A stretch of 64,000 nucleotides of DNA from assembly GCA_963780795.1 (NCBI GenBank), contig CAWADH010000007.1, positions 1 through 64,000 of the forward strand. The letters are read 5' to 3'. Under the pieces are notes generated by a model. The model was not told the DNA's origin. It searched no databases and saw only the letters and a list, made by a program, of their open reading frames with translations. Position 1 is the first letter of the stretch. Each line of letters begins with the position of its first letter. The translations under genes were made by a program, and so were the position numbers. Source of the DNA: DATJGR01 sp963780795. GTDB taxonomy: Bacteria; Pseudomonadota; Gammaproteobacteria; Pseudomonadales; Azotimanducaceae. Positions 58,289 through 64,000 of the stretch are shown piece after piece.

Positions 58289-60124
58289 CTACACCGCGAA
58301 GTCGAGCGTGCGCTGGTCGATCGCGCGACGCAACGCCGCTTCGAAATCCGCCATCGGCATCGTGTGTTGTTGCGGCTGCCCATAGCGGCGCAGCGTAACC
58401 GTGCCGTCGGCCTGCTCGCGCTCACCGACGATCAGCAGCAACGGGATCTTGCGCGTGGTGCCTTCGCGGATCTTCTTCGACACCGTTTCGCTCTGCGTTG
58501 CGAGTTCCGCGCGCACCATCTGATTGCGCAGCCGGTCGACGATGCCGCGACCGTACGCTTCGTACTGCTCCGACACCGTGAGCACCTGTACCTGCACCGG
58601 CGCGAGCCACGTCGGGAACGCTCCGCCGAAATGCTCGATCAGGAACGCCACCATCCGCTCATGCGTGCTGAACGGCGCGCGATGAATGCAGTACGGCATG
58701 TGCTCCGCGCCGTCCGAACCGACATAGGTCAGTCCCATCCGCGCCGGCTGGGCGAAATCGAGCTGCACCGTGCTGACGGTTTCGTCGCGTCCCGTCACGG
58801 TGGGGAACTGGATGTCGATTTTCGGCCCGTAGAAAGCCGCTTCGCCCGGTCCGTCGATGTAGTTGATGCCGAGTTCCTGCAATACCTCCGTCAGAATCCG
58901 CTCTGAATCGGCCCATGCCTGCGGATTGTCGATGTACTTCTCCTTGCCTTTCGGATCGGTGAAGTCGGATCGAGACAACCGCACCGTGTAGCTGTCGAGG
59001 CCGAGGATGGCGTAGGCCTCCGCGTACATCGCGAGCACCGCTTTGAACTCGTCTTTCACCTGCGCAGCGGTGCAGTAGATGTGTGCGTCGTTGATGCACA
59101 TGCCGCGCACGCGCACGAGACCGCCGACCGCGCCGGAGTCTTCGAAGCGATATACCTGTCCGTACTCGGCCAACCGCAGCGGCAGTTCGCGATAGCTGCG
59201 CGGCGACGATGCGTATACGCGGTGGTGATGCGGACAGTTCATCGGCCGCAACGCATATGTCTCGCGAACCTCGCCGCCGTCCTCCGTCGATTCCCTCATC
59301 TCCATGAGCGGATACATGTGATCGGCGTAGTACGGCAGATGGCCGGTGCGGTAATACAGATCGGCCTTCGCGAGGTGCGGCGTAGAGACGCGCTGATAGC
59401 CGCCGCGGAATTCGAGTTCTTTGGCCAGCTTTTCGATCTCGTCGCGAATGACCGTGCCGTTCGGCAGCCACAACGGCAGCCCCTTACCAATGTCGTTATC
59501 CAGGTGATACAGACCCAGTTCGCGTCCGAGCTTCTTGTGGTCGCGCGCCAGCGCCTGCTCGTACCGCGCCACATACGCGTCGAGCTCTTCCTTGCTCGCG
59601 AACGCCCATGCGTAGATGCGCGTCATCATCACGTTGTTCGAATCTCCGCGCCAATACGCGCCGGCGACGCTCTTCAGCTTGAACGCATCGCGCGGGATTT
59701 CCTTGGTCGTGTGCACGTGCGGCCCCTCGCACATGTCGAGGAACGGACCGTTGCGATAGAACGACAGCGTTTGCAGATGCTTCTTGTCGAACAGCTCGAG
59801 TGCATATTCGCGCTTATATGGTTCCTTCATATCGGCGAGACGCGCGAGCGCAGCCTCCTTCGGCAGTTCCTCGCGATCGAACCGCTGACCCTTTTTCAGG
59901 ATCTTGCGCATCCGCTGCTCGAGTTCCGGGAAGTCTTCCTCGGTGATCGGCGCGCTCAGAATGAAGTCGTAGTAGAACCCGTCCTTGATCGGCGGGCCGA
60001 AACCCAGCGTCGATCCCGGCCGCAGTTCGAGCACCGCCTGCGCAAGCACGTGCGAGAGGCTGTGCCGCATCTGGTATAGGGCGTCGTCAGGGCTCAGTTC
60101 GCCGCTGTGCTCCAAACTGTCCAT
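58289..60124 (-). CDS. thrS: Threonyl-tRNA synthetase lacking the TGS domain
   Basis: A 611-residue class II synthetase that charges tRNA-Thr. It begins directly with the editing domain (RHSLSHVLAQAVLELRPG), so the usual ~60-residue N-terminal TGS domain is missing. The editing HXXXH and the later CEGPHV are intact. Catalytic Zn ligands fit MNCPHH and the His in IHRAPFSTHER. Motif 2 reads FEDSGAVGGLVRVRGM, unlike the usual YE-SG-LHGLTRVRGF. The anticodon-binding domain is complete. No infC, rpmI or rplT follows, unlike the normal housekeeping thrS locus. The ATG has GGAGG four bases upstream. It may be a second, inducible ThrRS. Confidence 0.93.
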   Translation of the reverse strand: MDSLEHSGELSPDDALYQMRHSLSHVLAQAVLELRPGSTLGFGPPIKDGFYYDFILSAPITEEDFPELEQRMRKILKKGQRFDREELPKEAALARLADMKEPYKREYALELFDKKHLQTLSFYRNGPFLDMCEGPHVHTTKEIPRDAFKLKSVAGAYWRGDSNNVMMTRIYAWAFASKEELDAYVARYEQALARDHKKLGRELGLYHLDNDIGKGLPLWLPNGTVIRDEIEKLAKELEFRGGYQRVSTPHLAKADLYYRTGHLPYYADHMYPLMEMRESTEDGGEVRETYALRPMNCPHHHRVYASSPRSYRELPLRLAEYGQVYRFEDSGAVGGLVRVRGMCINDAHIYCTAAQVKDEFKAVLAMYAEAYAILGLDSYTVRLSRSDFTDPKGKEKYIDNPQAWADSERILTEVLQELGINYIDGPGEAAFYGPKIDIQFPTVTGRDETVSTVQLDFAQPARMGLTYVGSDGAEHMPYCIHRAPFSTHERMVAFLIEHFGGAFPTWLAPVQVQVLTVSEQYEAYGRGIVDRLRNQMVRAELATQSETVSKKIREGTTRKIPLLLIVGEREQADGTVTLRRYGQPQQHTMPMADFEAALRRAIDQRTLDFAV

Positions 60125-60150
60125 CTGTCCTCCAAAAGAGCGTCCTGCAG

Positions 60151-60221
60151 AAAAAGAAAAACCCGGTCGGCGGTCGCCTTCCGGGTTTCTGTTCGAAGGC
60201 GACCTCTAGATTCGGGTCGCC
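60151..60221 (-). terminator. thrS attenuator: competing hairpins ending in an intrinsic terminator
   Basis: In transcript order: segment 1 GGCGACC (60221-60215), segment 2 GGTCGCCTT (60204-60196), the terminator left arm AAACCCGG (60188-60181), segment 3 AAGGCGACC (60180-60172), and the terminator right arm CCGGGTTT (60166-60159), followed by a T-rich run to 60151. Segments 1:2 pair over 7 bp and 2:3 over 9 bp, and the two are mutually exclusive. The 2:3 pairing disrupts the terminator, whose loop contains segment 3. The terminator ends 26 bases before the thrS ATG. Confidence 0.8.
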
Positions 60222-60240
60222 TCTATTGTCGCGTACGACG

Positions 60241-60309
60241 TCAGGCAACCCGCCACGGCATAGTCGTGGCAGTGGTCGTCGTCGTTCGGTTACGCGCCAA
60301 GCAATACAT
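60241..60309 (-). CDS. Threonine-rich leader peptide of thrS
   Basis: A 22-residue leader, MYCLARNRTTTTTATTMPWRVA, starting at the second of two adjacent ATGs. It has seven Thr codons within eight (60262-60285: five ACN, one Ala, two ACN). GGAG lies six bases before the ATG. It ends 20 bases before the first attenuator segment. The design matches thrL-type leaders: stalling at Thr codons when charged tRNA-Thr is scarce would favour read-through. The Thr codons (ACGACGAC) can also pair with GACGTCGT just after the stop, an extra element that the ribosome would melt. Too short for standard gene callers. Confidence 0.85.
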   Translation of the reverse strand: MYCLARNRTTTTTATTMPWRVA

Positions 60310-60332
60310 CATCGACTCCAGCAAACGGCGTA

Positions 60333-60360
60333 ATGATAGTGACGCACCCGCCGATTGCAA
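60333..60360 (-). promoter_or_regulatory. Predicted thrS leader promoter
   Basis: On the minus strand TTGCAA (60360-60355) and TATCAT (60338-60333) form a sigma-70-like promoter with a 16-bp spacer. The expected transcript would begin near 60326, about 17 bases before the leader ATG, which leaves room for the GGAG site. Confidence 0.6.
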
Positions 60361-60687
60361 CAAACGCGGCGGGGGAGCGACGAGACGACTCGATCAGCGT
60401 GTACGCGGGGTCGTGGTTTTCGGCTCGCCAACGGTCGGCTCGACGCGCGCGGCGCGAGCGGACTCATGGACGATGCCTGCGCGCGCGCGGCGCGCACGGA
60501 CGGCGCGTGCGCCATCCGTGTTCGAGGCATCGCCTCGATTGCGTTGTTCTCGAGCGATGAGGTGCGACTCGCTCCGGTCAATCATCGAAATCACTCCACG
60601 GCGAACTGCGCCGTTCGAAAAGGCATCATCAGGGGGATTGGGCGAACAGTGAGATCATCGCCCGTGACGAAAGTTCTGTTCTACTGA
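60361..60687. other. Gap between the thrS promoter and the HAD gene
   Basis: These 327 bp hold no convincing gene. Short open frames on both strands are Arg- and Ala-rich and unlike known proteins. No repeat or terminator stands out. Confidence 0.5.
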
Positions 60688-61367
60688 CTAGATCACAGTG
60701 CGCCCGCTCGAGTGTTCGACAAGCAGACTGGCGACGTCGTGCAGACTGCCCACCACCGGATGTCCGATGCTCCGCACGTCGGCGGCGGGTTGCACCAGAT
60801 CGGGAACCTGGAACACCAGCAGACCGGCCGCGTGCGCGGCTCGCACGCCGTTATCGGAATCTTCGATCGCCCAGCACCGATTCGGTGCGAAACCAAGTTT
60901 CAACGCCGCGGTGAGATACGGCTCCGGATGAGGTTTTGCGTTCATCACCACATCGCCGCCGACGATCGCCGCGAAGAAGTCCAGCAATCCGGCCAGGCGC
61001 AGCTTCGTCTGCGCGAGTTCGGTGGCGGTCGAGGTGGCCAGCGCGACGGGAATCCGCAGCGAGCGGGTCAGCTCCAGAATTTCGCGCCCGCCGTCTTTCA
61101 CGTCGACCGCCTGCGTCCGCACGCGGTCTCCGTAGAGGGCGAACCACTCGCTGCTCAGACGATCGTAAACGTCGAATCCGAGGACACCGCCAAGGATCTC
61201 GCGCGTGCCCTTCATGCTGGTGCCGATGCAACGCTCATACACGGAGCGCGCAACATTGAGTCCATGTGCGCGGCAGGCGTCTTCGAACGTGGCGAGGGCG
61301 ATGCGCTCTGTGTCGAGCAGCAGGCCATCCATGTCGAACACGATGGCCTGCGGCGCGAACAGTTTCG

Positions 61368-61371
<4 letters not shown>
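60688..61371 (-). CDS. HAD-superfamily phosphatase (beta-phosphoglucomutase/phosphoglycolate-phosphatase-like)
   Basis: A 227-residue HAD hydrolase. Motif I is DMDGLLLDTE, motif II is VALATSTA, and motifs III/IV are K in AKPHPEPY and IEDSDNGVRAA. A helical cap follows motif I. The start is TTG at 61371, overlapping the acnA stop (TTGA); no ATG lies upstream in frame without running into acnA. It is co-transcribed with aconitase. The substrate is a small phosphorylated metabolite that cannot be specified. Confidence 0.9.

Positions 61372-64000
<2,629 letters not shown>

Noticed and set aside
60151..60312. T-box riboswitch before thrS
   Set aside because: No T-box consensus or specifier loop was found, and T-boxes are rare in Proteobacteria. 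The Thr-rich leader explains the region better.
60361..60652. Plus- and minus-strand frames between thrS and the HAD gene
   Set aside because: Low-complexity translations with no ribosome site or homology.

Overview
The window is 64 kb of dense, GC-rich, Proteobacteria-type chromosome with about fifty protein genes. Most neighbouring genes overlap by 1-14 bp (ATGA, GTGA and TTGA junctions). The gene families (TtcA, AcnA, Prc, BolA, a UPF0270/YheU protein, DUF1244, YbbA/YbbP next to TesA) and the abundance of outer-membrane and envelope genes fit a gammaproteobacterium. I do not assign a genus. No rRNA, tRNA, CRISPR array, transposase or phage gene was seen.

Layout. 1-6833: a dispersed repeat, then two minus-strand pairs: ppnN with a GH13 glycosidase, and a TonB-dependent receptor with a sugar-dehydrogenase-like protein carrying a c-type haem motif. 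7033-8829: acetyltransferase, fatty-acid-hydroxylase-type membrane enzyme and a GFA-family protein. 8839-19951: a metal and metalloid resistance island. It holds arsR, a TauD-like dioxygenase, a frameshifted arsI, arsC, acr3, a Cys/His-rich exported protein, cusCBA for Cu(I)/Ag(I), and chrA. 19983-30031: a secreted DUF11-type cluster of three small exported proteins and a 2,314-residue surface protein with a barrel-like C-terminus. 30512-38017: a UPF0270 protein, an OmpR-family response regulator and a 2,114-residue Ser/Thr kinase/ATPase/GAF/PAS/histidine kinase/receiver/HPt protein. 38093-45854: ttcA, a GGDEF-EAL protein, an ABC exporter divergent from tesA, and a TetR regulator. 45855-46313: a repeat-rich gap. 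46314-49887: SDR, trhO, bolA, a PP2C phosphatase (one overlapping operon) and a TerC-family protein. 50021-54012: DUF1244, an ABC-2 exporter, an unknown protein and lepB. 54009-58253: a small membrane protein, a Qnr-like pentapeptide protein, an FKBP lipoprotein and prc. 58289-64000: a TGS-less thrS behind a threonine-rich leader peptide and attenuator, a HAD phosphatase, and acnA running off the right edge.

The most notable finding is upstream of thrS. A 22-codon leader ORF with seven Thr codons in an eight-codon stretch is followed by mutually exclusive RNA hairpins ending in an intrinsic terminator. This is ribosome-mediated attenuation architecture. Together with the unusual TGS-less synthetase and the missing infC neighbour, it suggests a threonine-starvation-inducible second ThrRS. 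Other points of interest are the DUF11/barrel cluster with related subunit termini, the arsC promoter whose spacer is an exact palindrome, the single-base frameshift in arsI, the cusA/chrA 3' overlap, and the dispersed palindromic repeats.
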